Below the pieces are notes generated by a model. It did not search any database, was not told the origin of the DNA, and was given only the letters and a program-made list of their open reading frames with translations. 64,000 bases of DNA from CAWGMT01 sp963823675 (GTDB lineage Bacteria; Planctomycetota; Planctomycetia; Isosphaerales; Isosphaeraceae), in NCBI GenBank assembly GCA_963823675.1, contig CAWGMT010000011.1:620001-684000 (forward strand). Reading direction: 5' to 3'. Below are positions 49,210 through 58,490 of the stretch, one piece after another (position 1 is the stretch's first letter; the number at the start of each line of letters is the position of its first letter). Made by a program: the position numbers and the translations under genes.

Positions 49210-50850
49210 TCACGGACCGCGGTCGCCAAAGAACGGCAGCTTCAGAGCACTCATGAGTATCTCACCGGGCGCACAGCTCCCCGCTTTCAGCATGTCTTCG
49301 ACCATCTTTTCCACCGCCCGCCGCTCCTCTTTGCGTTGCAATCGCCTCTGCTCCCGCTTCGAGACCGTCGCCGGCAAGCTCCCCGCGCAGGCCCGATCGC
49401 TCAAGTCCGGCGTCTCTTGATCGGGATCGCCGCTTCGGGATCCCGATCCCGGGGCCTTTCCCTGTTCCGGAGTGCTGCCTTCCTCTGGCTGGTCCGCCCC
49501 GTTGTCAAGTCCCGAAAGAGCGCCGGAATCCGCCGTAACTTGAATAGGTTCTTGTGCTTCAACGATGCTCATGGTTTCATAGAAATTGGCTTCGTTCGGC
49601 GCGTTTTCGTCGATTTCGCTCGTTCCATTCATCTCATCCCCGGTTTCCTCCATCCCGTCGCGCTCGATCACCTCCGCCCGCTCGAGACGATCGTCCAGAC
49701 AATCTCCCGACCCGAACGACTCATCAACCCGGAGCTCCGAGGCATCCCACTCGTGGGCCGCGCTTCCTCTGTCTTCTGACCTGTCGGGTTGGGTTCCGTA
49801 CGGCCCCACGCCACTTGCCCCGTCCGACCCGCCGCTTTTTCTGGCCTGGTACTTGCGATAGCTGGCCATTCCCCGGAACAGCGCATTGGTGCATTTGATC
49901 AAATAGTTGCGCAGCGACTCGCCTTCGGGGCTGGGATCGAAGCTGAGCCGGGCGGAGGTTCGCTCGGCCCGGACGTCGGCGTTCTCCTCATGCACTTCCA
50001 GCTTCGCGCTCAAGCGCTCGATGTTTTGATCGACCAGGGTGAGTAGGATCTGTCGCCACTCCTCTTTCTCCCTGGTGCCAAACAGATCGGGCCAGCGCTC
50101 GCGGACGGCTTTCCCGTAGCGGCTGCGCTGCTCATCCTCCATGTCGCTTTTGAGGTCGTGAAACTCGCTCTTGCCGGCTGGCCCCAGGGCATGGCTGGCC
50201 ACGAAAATCGTGGCGACGCGCCGATCATCGTTGGCCTCGACCGGCTGACGGCCCAGCAGGCGAGTAGCCTTGAGCCGGTCGTGTGATTGCCAGAATCCCG
50301 TTGACTCCAGTTGCGCGCGCAACGCCTGCCATTGCTCGCGGAGCCAGCAGCACCCCGCTGCATTTCTTTCGAGGATTCTCACCAGCGTCGCGGGGTCATT
50401 GGGATCGACGGGCTGTCCGTTCCAGGATGTCTTGTTCTTGCCGGAAAAAAACGTTCGGTTCCCATAAAGCGGTGTAGGCCCGGCGGGATCGAAGAATAAC
50501 TGCTTCCCGACCGCCTGAGCTTCGCTGGCTTCGTCTTCGTCCGCATTCTCGATCAGCATTGTGCACCGCTCAACGCGAGCGCGTTCGGCCCGATCGAGCT
50601 CGAAGGAGAGGCAAACGTTGCGGTAAACGAGATACTCTTCGACGTCATTCTGCGCGTCGCCGATCGACATCCACTTCCGCAATCGCTCTTCAAAGGCACA
50701 AGATTCCTCGCGCAGCCGTGCCAGCTTCCGGGAGCGATTTCCGTGCTTGAGTGCGTTCATGGATGAGTTCGCCCTGCCTTGCGGTGTTCTAGGGCCGGTC
50801 GATTTTCCACTGTTGCGCTGATTGGCCGCGATTTGAGCGGGAGAAGCCAT
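49210..50850 (-). CDS. Hypothetical protein with KSTGPRTPxG N-terminal motif
   Basis: The 546-residue protein starts MASPAQIAANQRNSGKSTGP then RTPQGRANSSMNALKHG, a motif I recognise as recurrent in environmental bacteria and abundant in planctomycetes, with no known function. The rest is charged and helical (REESCAFEERLRKWM, VEEYLVYRNVCLSFELDRAERARVERC), with an acidic low-complexity C-terminal third (about residues 370-500). No signal peptide or membrane segment is seen. The basic N-terminus could contact nucleic acid, which is only a guess. It is the first gene of the accessory zone, downstream of pgm and convergent to it. Confidence 0.75.
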   Translation of the reverse strand: MASPAQIAANQRNSGKSTGPRTPQGRANSSMNALKHGNRSRKLARLREESCAFEERLRKWMSIGDAQNDVEEYLVYRNVCLSFELDRAERARVERCTMLIENADEDEASEAQAVGKQLFFDPAGPTPLYGNRTFFSGKNKTSWNGQPVDPNDPATLVRILERNAAGCCWLREQWQALRAQLESTGFWQSHDRLKATRLLGRQPVEANDDRRVATIFVASHALGPAGKSEFHDLKSDMEDEQRSRYGKAVRERWPDLFGTREKEEWRQILLTLVDQNIERLSAKLEVHEENADVRAERTSARLSFDPSPEGESLRNYLIKCTNALFRGMASYRKYQARKSGGSDGASGVGPYGTQPDRSEDRGSAAHEWDASELRVDESFGSGDCLDDRLERAEVIERDGMEETGDEMNGTSEIDENAPNEANFYETMSIVEAQEPIQVTADSGALSGLDNGADQPEEGSTPEQGKAPGSGSRSGDPDQETPDLSDRACAGSLPATVSKREQRRLQRKEERRAVEKMVEDMLKAGSCAPGEILMSALKLPFFGDRGP

Positions 50851-51672
50851 GAGATGATCTCCGTGTTACAGCGAGTTGCATAGAGAAAGTAACTCTTGGC
50901 CGAACAGTGGCGGGCACGGAGGCCCGCCCCACCGGGAGGATCCAGGGAACTTGTAGTGGGGCGGGCGTCCCTGCCCGCCTCCGGGGCCGTCCTTCCTTTT
51001 GCAACGCTCTATGTAATCCATGCGCCCGATGTAAGTGGGCAATGTGCGTCGGTTGCAACGGCGCGGCGACCCTATAGATATGATCTCCACTTCTCGCAAA
51101 TAAGTTGCGTAAATGCGCCATTTCCCCCGATTTCGCAATCGGCACAATCGGTCAGCCTGGAAAAAGCGATACGCTTGACGAATTTCGAGCTTTCACCGAT
51201 CACACGGAGATCGGGATGTTCGATCGGACGGACTAACCACGAAACAAACGAAACACACGAAAAATCAAACGATTGAGATGGCTCGGGCGCAGCTTGGTCG
51301 GTGAACCGAGCTGCGGTCGCAATCTCACAAGACATTGGGCGGATACTTTGAGGTCGAGAAGACCATGGGTAGGAGCTTCCAGATGCCGCCGTCCCTCTCG
51401 TGTGTTTGGTGTTTTTCGTGGTTCAGAATCCCGATTACCTCGCTGGCCATCTGGCTGCGTCGCGGCCGCACTGGCTTCCGCGGGGCTATTCTCGGCTAAG
51501 GCGACCTCGCCGACGATCTCGCCGGGTGCTGCGCGGATGTCCGCCGGCCGTGTCGAGCCTTCGGCGGGCGCCCTTTGCTGCCGGGCTTTGATCCCGCCGT
51601 GGCTGGCCCTCGGCACGAGTCGCCCGGCCGGTTGGCGCCCTCGGCCAGGCCGAACCGATGAAAATTGGCTTT
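50851..51672. other. Intergenic region with repeats, no gene recognised
   Basis: The 822 bases contain a GC-rich inverted pair at about 50903-50990 (GGCGGGCACGGAGGCCCGCC and GGGGCGGGCGTCCCTGCCCG) and the second CCACGAA-family element at 51233-51426. The rest shows no convincing coding sequence. Confidence 0.5.
51233..51426. repeat. MITE-like paired inverted repeat, CCACGAA family, copy 2
   Basis: The left arm 51233-51262 (CTAACCACGAAACAAACGAA then ACACACGAAA) and right arm 51397-51426 are inverted copies with a core like copy 1 at 5072-5220. About 134 bases separate them. The inside has no gene. Confidence 0.75.
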
Positions 51673-52023
51673 TCAGGGCAGTCCCAGCGCCACTTTCAGA
51701 CACTCATCAAGCTTCTGCTTCATGGTCATCGAAAGTGTTCCAAGCACCTGTGCCACGGTGTCCGCGTGCACGGTCACGAGCACCAGGCACGAGACGACGG
51801 AATCGCGGACCAAGCCCGTAGCCCTTCCTTCGGGAGTGCTCGTCTTAATGAACAGACAGGCGGGGTCGCTTGCCATCGTCAGGTTCTTCGTGACCTCGGC
51901 AACGACGAGCGTGCTGACCGCCCCCGCGTATGCGAGGGACTGCACGACAACGGCCGGCCGCTTTTTCCCGCGCAGGCCGGAAGGGTGCGGGAAGCGCACC
52001 AGGATCACATCGCCCCGATTCAT
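51673..52023 (-). CDS. MazF/PemK-type endoribonuclease toxin
   Basis: This 116-residue protein begins MNRGDVILVRFPHPSGLRGKKRPAVVVQ, the conserved start of the MazF/PemK fold (RGDVxLVxFP...KxRPxxVvq). Later blocks are VVAEVTKNL and TGLVRDSVVSC, which match the family's TxxSxV...G region loosely. It would cut RNA at short sequences. Its start overlaps the antitoxin stop by 4 bases (ATGA), so it is the second gene of a toxin-antitoxin pair. Confidence 0.88.
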   Translation of the reverse strand: MNRGDVILVRFPHPSGLRGKKRPAVVVQSLAYAGAVSTLVVAEVTKNLTMASDPACLFIKTSTPEGRATGLVRDSVVSCLVLVTVHADTVAQVLGTLSMTMKQKLDECLKVALGLP

Positions 52024-52268
52024 GGCTTCTCCGGTACACCGTCGTACTCGTCCATGTCCTCCCACCCAACGTGTTTGGCCGTGTTCCAGGCTAGCGCTTC
52101 AAGCTCCTCGCGCGTCCATGGGCTATCGTCGTACTCTTCCGTCAGGCGCTCGTATTCGTCAACGCGGAGCAATACGAAGGTCTCCTTCGTCCGCGGATTA
52201 ACGACGCGCGGCGGGGTGGCTTCGGGGTTCTCCAGCGCTTGCACTTGCTGGTCGGTCAGTTCGATCAC
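52020..52268 (-). CDS. Antitoxin partner of the MazF/PemK-type toxin
   Basis: I choose the GTG at 52268 because a full AAGGAGG lies 5 bases upstream; an ATG 17 codons earlier has no such site. The 82-residue product starts with the block IELTDQQVQALENPEATPPRVVNPRTKETFVLLRVDEYERL, a small family of antitoxins found before MazF-like toxins, and ends in an acidic tail (TREELEALAWNTAKHVGWEDMDEYD). It would bind and mask the toxin. The stop overlaps the toxin start (ATGA). Confidence 0.82.
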   Translation of the reverse strand: MIELTDQQVQALENPEATPPRVVNPRTKETFVLLRVDEYERLTEEYDDSPWTREELEALAWNTAKHVGWEDMDEYDGVPEKP

Positions 52269-52428
52269 GGCTGCCTCCTTTCCGTCATGCGTCAGTTCGG
52301 TCGTTTTGGCTCTGCTCACGGGTCAGCCCCCCTCGGCCGCATCGAAAATGTCCGTTTCGTCGATGTCGATGCCAATCTGGCTCTCAGGACCAGTTTACCA
52401 AAACGATCCCGGGCCCGCCGCATTGACT

Positions 52429-52680
52429 TCAGCGACCCGTCCGGCGCCTCACCCCTTCGGCCATGCTGCGGAGAATCCGGCAGGCGTTCTCACCAATCGG
52501 CAAGTCGGTATCCGGCGCCCGCTGAACCACTTCGTCGTGTGGAACGCCTTGGGTTTCCAGGTGCTCATGGGCGATTACGGCATCGATGCGGTCCCGGACA
52601 CGGCCCTTCGCCCAAACCTTCAATGCTTCCGGTCCTATGGCCTCGGCGTTGAGTTCAGGGTTGAGCACGCCAGAGTCCAA
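52429..52680 (-). CDS. Small hypothetical protein, 83 residues
   Basis: The sequence MDSGVLNPELNAEAIGPEAL KVWAKGRVRDRIDAVIAHEHLE reads like a real, charged helical protein. It occurs, as far as I can recall, as a small conserved planctomycete family of unknown function often near mobile or toxin genes. The best start is TTG at 52680, with no strong ribosome binding site, so the N-terminus may extend upstream. It is on the same strand as the toxin-antitoxin pair but separated by 160 bases. Confidence 0.5.
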   Translation of the reverse strand: MDSGVLNPELNAEAIGPEALKVWAKGRVRDRIDAVIAHEHLETQGVPHDEVVQRAPDTDLPIGENACRILRSMAEGVRRRTGR

Positions 52681-52862
52681 TAGCGAGACGTTACAAACAA
52701 CCCCGCGCAGATTGCAAGCACTTGGCTGAGTCTCGCCAATCCGAGCAGGAGCGATACCAAGACGGGAACTGAACGGTTACCCAACCCCTTCGCGGCTAGG
52801 TCTGGCGAGACGGGAGCTCCACAGCGGGAACAACGGCCGTTCGGGGCGTCGGACGTTTTCAT
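52635..52862 (-). CDS. Doubtful small zinc-ribbon/membrane protein
   Basis: The frame reads MKTSDAPNGRCSRCGAPVSP (one CxxC pair), then VPVLVSLLLGLARLSQVLAICAGLF, a possible membrane helix. It overlaps the preceding small gene by 46 bases. A second CxxC pair is missing. It may be a gene fragment. Confidence 0.25.
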   Translation of the reverse strand: MKTSDAPNGRCSRCGAPVSPDLAAKGLGNRSVPVLVSLLLGLARLSQVLAICAGLFVTSRYWTLACSTLNSTPRP

Positions 52863-53090
52863 GGATGCTTCCTCCGCGTTGATCATGCATGATAACCCCG
52901 TTCATCGTGCGTTGGATTTGTGGTATAAGTTTGAACCAATGCAGGGCCACGGCGACCCCCTGAAGGACGCCTGTCGGACATACCCCCTCCGGGGGTTAGC
53001 AGGGCTCGCACGGGGAACGATGCGATGAGGGAGAACTGATGAGCCACGTTCAGAACAGCGTCCAAGAAAGAATCTTCGGTCCTCGACCTC

Positions 53091-53249
53091 ATGCTCGACC
53101 CAGTGAGTCCTTGTCTTGACGAGGGCTCCGCCAAGCGGCTCCTTGACCTCAGGCTGGACCCTGCGGTCCAGTCTCGTGTGGACGAGCTTGCCGGGAAGGC
53201 AAACGAGGGGCTTCTCACCAAAGCCGAGCGGGCGGAGTATGAGGCGTAG
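53091..53249 (+). pseudogene. Decayed small planctomycete gene (nonsense and frameshift)
   Basis: The frame from ATG 53091 gives MLDPVSPCLDEGSAKRLLDL RLDPAVQSRVDELAGKANEG and ends at TAG 53247 after RAEYEA. The family I recall continues with about 20 more residues ending in an Ala/Lys-rich tail. Here the continuation INTDVPIS and an ALAKGK end at about 53284-53307 are found in other frames. It is therefore a remnant with a stop and an indel. Function unknown. Confidence 0.5.
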
Positions 53250-53409
53250 ATCAACACCGACGTTCCTATATCATGGAGGAGAACGGGCATTGGCGAAGGG
53301 TAAGTAGCAGCGGGGCGACGAGAGTCGCGGGCGAAGCTCGGGTTTCACGTCTACGAGCTCTTGAAGGGCCGCGGGCTCAAGCAGCGGGAGATGGCCGCAC
53401 TTCTCGGCG

Positions 53410-54841
53410 TCAAGCAGGGGCTTGTAAATCTTTTTGTGTCAACACAGTTGGGTACGGAACTTGCAGGGTCAAGTGCGAGCTGGGGTCGGCAGTCGGTCCT
53501 CGAACATGATGGCGAAGTGGTTCAGCGCTTCTCTCCACTTCGGGATCGGCATGGTCCACTTCTTGGACGCCTCGTGGATGGCCAAGTACACGAGCTTCAG
53601 CGCTGACTCCTCGTTGGGGTATTGCTTGCGGTTCCGCGTGAACTTGCGAATCACGCTGTTGACCGACTCGATGGCGTTGGTCGTGTAGATCGCCTTGCGG
53701 ATCGCAGGCGGGAACTCGAACATGGCCGCGATGTCCGGCCACTTCAAACGCCACTGCTTGACGATGGTCGGATATTTGTCGCCCCAGGCTTGAGCAAAAC
53801 TCTCGAGGGCCTCTTCGGCTTCGAGGACCGTCGCGGCCTGGTAGATCTTCTTCAAGTCGGTTATGACCGCGTCGCGATCCTTGTCCACGACATACTTGAG
53901 CGCAGCCCGTACCATGTGCACGACACACAGTTGGACCTTGGCCTCCGGATACGCTGTATGGAGTGCCTCGGCAAATCCCGACAGACCGTCGATACAAGTA
54001 ATGAAGATATCATTTAATCCACGATTCTTCAGATCGGTCAAGCACGACAACCAGAACTTGGCCCCTTCGGTTTCGTTGAGCCAAAGTCCCAAAAGTTCCT
54101 TGCGACCCTGCATATTCACGCCCAAGGCCACGTACATCGTCTGTGCCAATACCCGGCCATTGGCGCCGCGCACATGCACCACGATGCCGTCGAAATAGAC
54201 GATTGGCCAGACGGCGTCGAGCTGCCGGGTGCGCCACGCTGTCACTTGCGCGTCGAGGTCAGTGGTAATCTCTGAGACCAGCGTCGGTGAAACATCAACA
54301 TCATAGAGTTCTTTCACAATCTGCTGAATGTCCCGAGTGGTCATACCCTTGGCGTAGAGAGCAAGAATCTTCTCGTCGAAACCGGTCAAGCGACGGCGAT
54401 GTTTGGGGATCAATTGTGGCTCGAAGGTGCCATCGCGATCGCGCGGCGTCGTGACCCTGATTTCGCCAAGATCGCCCTGTACCGTTTTGTGTGAATGTCC
54501 ATTGCGACGATTCTTTGCCCCCTTCCTCGGAGGCGCCTCGGCAGCACAGTTCGCCGGCACCTCGGCCGGAGAGTCGGCAGTCAGCCCAGGCAGCTTCTTA
54601 CGTCCGAGATGCACATCCATTTCGGTGTCGAGCATGCGTTCCAGCGCGGATTTCATCATCAGCTTGATGAGGCCGTTGAGGTCATCCAGCGTCTTTGCCT
54701 GTGTCGCGACCTCTTTCGCGAGCCGTTCGGCCTTTTCTGTCAAAATCGCATCCATGCGATAATCTCCGTAAGGAAAAGAGGATAGGAAGGAATACCCGAT
54801 TCCCTACGTTGACACAATATTTCTTACAGGCCCTCAAGCAG
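53410..54841 (-). mobile_element. IS256-family insertion sequence with 8-bp target duplication
   Basis: The element spans 53418-54833 (1,416 bp). Terminal inverted repeats of about 30 bp begin GGGCTTGTAAATC on the left and, read inward from the right, GGGCCTGTAAGAAA. Both share TTGTGTCAAC. The 8-bp target duplication TCAAGCAG lies at 53410-53417 and 54834-54841, without mismatch. One intact transposase fills the element. The insert is recent, since the duplication and transposase are intact. Confidence 0.93.
53469..54755 (-). CDS. IS256-family (MULE-like) transposase
   Basis: The 428-residue transposase is complete. The N-terminal DNA-binding part contains LIKLMMKSALERMLDTEMDVHLG and RNGHSHKTVQGDLGEIRVTTPRDRDGTFEP. 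The DDE residues lie in WPIVYFDGIVVHVRG (first Asp), ITCIDGLSGFAEAL (second Asp) and TTNAIESVNSVIRKF (Glu). QLCVVHMVRAALKYV is the conserved C..H block. It would move the element by a copy-out/circle mechanism. Both inverted repeats are intact, so it could be active. Confidence 0.95.
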   Translation of the reverse strand: MDAILTEKAERLAKEVATQAKTLDDLNGLIKLMMKSALERMLDTEMDVHLGRKKLPGLTADSPAEVPANCAAEAPPRKGAKNRRNGHSHKTVQGDLGEIRVTTPRDRDGTFEPQLIPKHRRRLTGFDEKILALYAKGMTTRDIQQIVKELYDVDVSPTLVSEITTDLDAQVTAWRTRQLDAVWPIVYFDGIVVHVRGANGRVLAQTMYVALGVNMQGRKELLGLWLNETEGAKFWLSCLTDLKNRGLNDIFITCIDGLSGFAEALHTAYPEAKVQLCVVHMVRAALKYVVDKDRDAVITDLKKIYQAATVLEAEEALESFAQAWGDKYPTIVKQWRLKWPDIAAMFEFPPAIRKAIYTTNAIESVNSVIRKFTRNRKQYPNEESALKLVYLAIHEASKKWTMPIPKWREALNHFAIMFEDRLPTPART

Positions 54842-54994
54842 CCCGAGGTGTCGCGCCTCATGAACGGGCATTGCAACCGGTTCACGACCGACAAACTTCT
54901 CGAATTCCTCCGACGCCTCGACCGGAAGGTGACCATCCAGGTTACACCGCACAAGCCTGGTGAACCGTATCAAGAGGTCGGCTTCCGTGCGTGA

Positions 54995-55298
54995 AAGGGA
55001 GGACCCTCACCATTATGATGGACACCTTACGTTATGTGTGCGCTGTCAAGATAATCGATGTGAAATCCGCGATTTCTGGGCAACTTGGCTGATGTTTTCG
55101 AAAAGATCGTCGTCAATTAACTTGACCAAGTGCAGGGCTTGACAGCTCGTGTACTCTAATAACCGCCGGTTCAGCTTCTGCTGCGATCGTGACGGCTGCA
55201 GAAAGAGGGTGACACCACCGTCCGTGCGTTTTCTCGGCCGGAAGGCATACCTTGGTGCCGTGGTGGTCCGCCGGTCGGGCGTCCCGGGGCCGAGAGGC
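54995..55298. other. Intergenic region, nothing recognised
   Basis: These 304 bases, between the split helix-turn-helix gene and the convergent kinase gene, contain no convincing gene. The base composition is noticeably lower in GC than in its neighbours. Confidence 0.4.
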
Positions 55299-58200
55299 TC
55301 AGTCGCCGCGGGCGAACGGCGCTGCCGGGAAGGCCAGGTCCATCATGAGGATCCGGAAGTCGGCCCGGTTGCGGAGCGGGTCGAGGGCGGATTCGGTTTG
55401 GAAGCAGGCGGGGTTGCGGAAGCCCAAAGTCGCGACCTGGCGCAGCAGGGTCATCGCCCTCTCGGCCTGGTCCGCCCCCTCGGCTGCGGAGACCTCCGAG
55501 CCCGGCCGGCCCGCGACTCCCGCGAGGCCAGCGTGGCAGCACGCCATGAGAAACGTATCCCAATTGTCCAGCGATTTGATCGCGCCGAAGTGAACGAGGG
55601 CACGCTTCCACGCGGCGGCAGCTCCGCCCAGGTCTTTCATCTCGTAGTGCACCTGCCCAAGGCGCAAGCACGCCTTGGCGAGACCGGCACGGTAGGCCGG
55701 GGCAGCCGGATGTGATCCGACGAGCGACTCACTCATCGCCCGGGCTCGCTCGCACATGCCCAGCGCGCTTTCAAGCCGGCCCGACCGGCGCAAGACATCC
55801 GCCGCATTGGTCTGGCAGTTCGCCAGGGCGCTCTGGTCATCGGGATTTGCCGAACCGCCCACCACGAGCTTCCGGCAGATCGAATCTTCCCGTGCGAAGT
55901 CATCGATCGCCTCGTCAATTTTGCCCGCCTGCGCGAGCTGTAAACCGCTTGCGTCCAGGCTGCGCGCCAGTTCGCGCTGATAGAAGGCTGAGGCGGTGTT
56001 ATCGTCGGCCACTTTCTGTCGAATCACCAGCGCCGTGTGTAACTCTGCACCCGCCTCGGATGACTTGCCGGTGTCCTCCAGCAGGGTGCCGAGGGAGAAG
56101 TGGCTCGCGGCCAGGAGCGATTGGACATCCGTGAGGTTGGGATTGGCAGCGGCCAGCTTTCGCAGGATCTCGATCGCTTTGCGGAGTTCGACTTCCGCCT
56201 CCTGTGATTTGCCCCTGGCCCGAAACATGTTGCCAATGTCGTAGTGTCCCAGCCCCACTTGACGGGATTGCACGAGGCCGGGGTTGCCATCAGCCAGTTT
56301 CTGCTCGAGTGCCAGCATGTTGCGGTACTCGGCCTCTGCTTCCGCTGGCTTGCCCATCGATGCCAGCAGTTCGGCGATCCCGTAGGCCGTCGCTGCCAGT
56401 TCCCGTAGAGACTCGGTCGTGGCCCCCGCGGCGGCGGCCTGCGCCTCCTGGTTGACACGAGCCAGATGGTAGAGTGACAGGGCTTCGTCGGCGCGGCTGG
56501 ATTCTGCGAGCAGATAGCCCAGAAGCGTCCGGCTTCGAGCCAGGGCCGCCCGTGTCGCCTGGGGCGCGTTGCTCGTAGCGGCCAGTTCAACCAGGAGCTT
56601 CTCAGCCCTGCGGTAGGTCGCCTCGGCCTCGTCAGTCCGTCCGCTGATCCAGAGCACCCAGCCGATGGCCAGCAGGCTCCGGCCTACGTCAAGCTTGATC
56701 TCCGGGTCGCCCGGGTTTTCCGCTGCCAGCGCCTCGCGAGCCGCGAGAACCTGCCGAAATGCCAGGAGAGCGTCCGATGCCTTGCCGACCTTCATTGTCA
56801 GTACGGCCACTTCGTGGTTCGCCTGCCACAGCGCCCGTCGCGAGGGCAGGTCCGACTCATGGCCCAGCAAGGCGCCAAGCTTCGCATAGAAGTCGCTGGC
56901 AGACTTCAGCAGCCGGTCGCGGACGTCCTTGAACTGCTCCTGCTTGAGCAGGAAGTCTTCGCTGACGCCCGTGTAGAACGTCTTGATCGCCTCGACGGCC
57001 AGGTCGTAGCGGGCCTGGACGGCGGCCCGGGAGCGTGTCAGGTCGGCATTTGCCCGGGTCTGCACGGCCAGCACGGCCGATAACCCGACGACCCCGGCCA
57101 CCAGCGCCACGGCCGCGGCCGTCATCGCGGTGCGGTTCCTCCGCGCCCGTCGCCGAGCCCGCATCACGAACGGCTCGCGCCAGGCCGCAACCGGCTCGTC
57201 GGCCATCCACCGCTCCAGGTCGTCAGCCAGGGCTTTGGGCGTGGGATAGCGGTCCTCGGGCTGCGTGGCCATGGCCTTCAGGCAGACGGCCTCCAGCGCC
57301 TTGTCGAGCGAGGGATCAAGCTGGGTGGGCCGCTGGAACTGGCCCTCCTGTACGGCCCGCAAGATCGCCCCGATGTCCTCCCCCTCGAACGGCGGCTTGC
57401 CGGTCAAGAGGCAAGTGAGCGTGGCGCCCAGGCTGTAGACATCCGACCGCGGGCCCAGATGCTCCAGGTCGCCGCGGGCTTGCTCGGGGCTCATGTAGGC
57501 TGGCGTGCCCAGCGCGCTGCCGGGCAGGGTCTCCGATGATCCCCCCGAGGACGGGGCGATCGTCTGCTCGCCCGCCGAGGGATCGGCCCGTCCGACGGCC
57601 TTGGCCAAGCCCCAGTCCACGACCAGCGTCTCGCCGTACTTGCCGACGATAATATTCGCCGGCTTGATGTCGCGGTGGATCACCCCGCGGGAGTGGGCGT
57701 AGTCGATCGCGTTGCAGACGTCGGTGAACCGACGCAGGAGCTTGCGCAGCTCCAACGACCGGCGGCCAGGATCCGTCCGCAGCGCCTCGTCCTTGTGGAA
57801 CCGATCAATGGCCTCCTTGAGCGAATCGCCCTTGATGAACCGCATCGCGTAGTAAGGCCGGCCGCGGACGTCCCTGCCCAGACCGTATACGGGGACGACG
57901 CCCGGGTGCTCGAGCGCGCCGGTGATCTCGGCCTCGGCGACGAACCGCTGCCGGCTGACCGGGTCATCCTCGTGCTTGTCGAGAATCTGCTTCAAGGCCA
58001 CCTCGCGGTGCAATTCGCCGTCGAGCGCCACGAACACGGCCCCCAGGCCGCCCCGCGCATGCGGCCGGAGGATGCGGAACCGCTGGCCATCGGACGTGGC
58101 CGAGCCTACCGAAAAGGTGCCGGTGCGCTCGGGGTCGTCGTCATCGGCGTCGGTGGCCGGGCCGTTCTTGCTCCGGGCGATCCGTGCGAGTGTGGCCTCG

Positions 58201-58490
58201 ATCTCTGGCTCGCCGAGCGCGGCCAGGCTGGCGCGAGCGGAACGGCTCGCCGGTACCGCGGCCAGGCTCTTCTCGACGTCGCCGTGCTTCTGGAGATGCT
58301 GGTCGGCGAGGCCCTCCAGCAGGCCGCGCTGGACGGCGCTCAAGTCGCCCCGCGCAACCAGGATGTCGGCCAGATTGCGCATCTTGTTGAGCGTCCACGC
58401 CTGAAATGCAGCCACGAGCTGGCCCTGGTCGATCATGCCCGTCTGAAGCGCGAGCAGTCCCAAAAGAAGATGGCGATCGGCGGCGGCCAT
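55299..58490 (-). CDS. Ser/Thr protein kinase with TPR repeats
   Basis: From ATG 58490 the protein is 1,063 residues. An N-terminal helical domain (DRHLLLGLLALQTGMIDQGQLVAAF) is of a planctomycete-specific type. The kinase domain has VALKQILDK (Lys), HRDIKPANIIV (catalytic loop), DWGLAK in place of DFG, and GTPAYMSPEQARGD. One membrane helix follows (AMTAAAVALVAGVVGLSAVL), then about ten TPR repeats (ALLAFRQVLAAREALAAENPGDPEIKL; AEVELRKAIEILRKLAAANPNL) predicted outside the cytoplasm. The frame is intact over the whole gene, which contrasts with many others here. GGAG lies 11 bases before the start. Its substrate is unknown. Confidence 0.93.
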   Translation of the reverse strand: MAAADRHLLLGLLALQTGMIDQGQLVAAFQAWTLNKMRNLADILVARGDLSAVQRGLLEGLADQHLQKHGDVEKSLAAVPASRSARASLAALGEPEIEATLARIARSKNGPATDADDDDPERTGTFSVGSATSDGQRFRILRPHARGGLGAVFVALDGELHREVALKQILDKHEDDPVSRQRFVAEAEITGALEHPGVVPVYGLGRDVRGRPYYAMRFIKGDSLKEAIDRFHKDEALRTDPGRRSLELRKLLRRFTDVCNAIDYAHSRGVIHRDIKPANIIVGKYGETLVVDWGLAKAVGRADPSAGEQTIAPSSGGSSETLPGSALGTPAYMSPEQARGDLEHLGPRSDVYSLGATLTCLLTGKPPFEGEDIGAILRAVQEGQFQRPTQLDPSLDKALEAVCLKAMATQPEDRYPTPKALADDLERWMADEPVAAWREPFVMRARRRARRNRTAMTAAAVALVAGVVGLSAVLAVQTRANADLTRSRAAVQARYDLAVEAIKTFYTGVSEDFLLKQEQFKDVRDRLLKSASDFYAKLGALLGHESDLPSRRALWQANHEVAVLTMKVGKASDALLAFRQVLAAREALAAENPGDPEIKLDVGRSLLAIGWVLWISGRTDEAEATYRRAEKLLVELAATSNAPQATRAALARSRTLLGYLLAESSRADEALSLYHLARVNQEAQAAAAGATTESLRELAATAYGIAELLASMGKPAEAEAEYRNMLALEQKLADGNPGLVQSRQVGLGHYDIGNMFRARGKSQEAEVELRKAIEILRKLAAANPNLTDVQSLLAASHFSLGTLLEDTGKSSEAGAELHTALVIRQKVADDNTASAFYQRELARSLDASGLQLAQAGKIDEAIDDFAREDSICRKLVVGGSANPDDQSALANCQTNAADVLRRSGRLESALGMCERARAMSESLVGSHPAAPAYRAGLAKACLRLGQVHYEMKDLGGAAAAWKRALVHFGAIKSLDNWDTFLMACCHAGLAGVAGRPGSEVSAAEGADQAERAMTLLRQVATLGFRNPACFQTESALDPLRNRADFRILMMDLAFPAAPFARGD

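Larger units (their letters stand above)
53331..54994 (+). pseudogene. XRE/HigA-type helix-turn-helix gene split by an IS256-family insertion
   Basis: The left part (53331-53417) reads AKLGFHVYELLKGRGLKQREMAALLGVKQ. The right part (54842-54994) reads PEVSRLMNGHCNRFTTDKLLEFLRRLDRKVTIQVTPHKPGEPYQEVGF. Removing the IS and one 8-bp duplication joins them exactly in frame through the recognition helix (LLGVKQ-PEVSRLMNGH). The product is the family of small DNA-binding antitoxin-like regulators. The usual N-terminal start region is absent upstream: an in-frame TAA lies shortly before 53331. No partner toxin is seen next to it. Confidence 0.85.
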
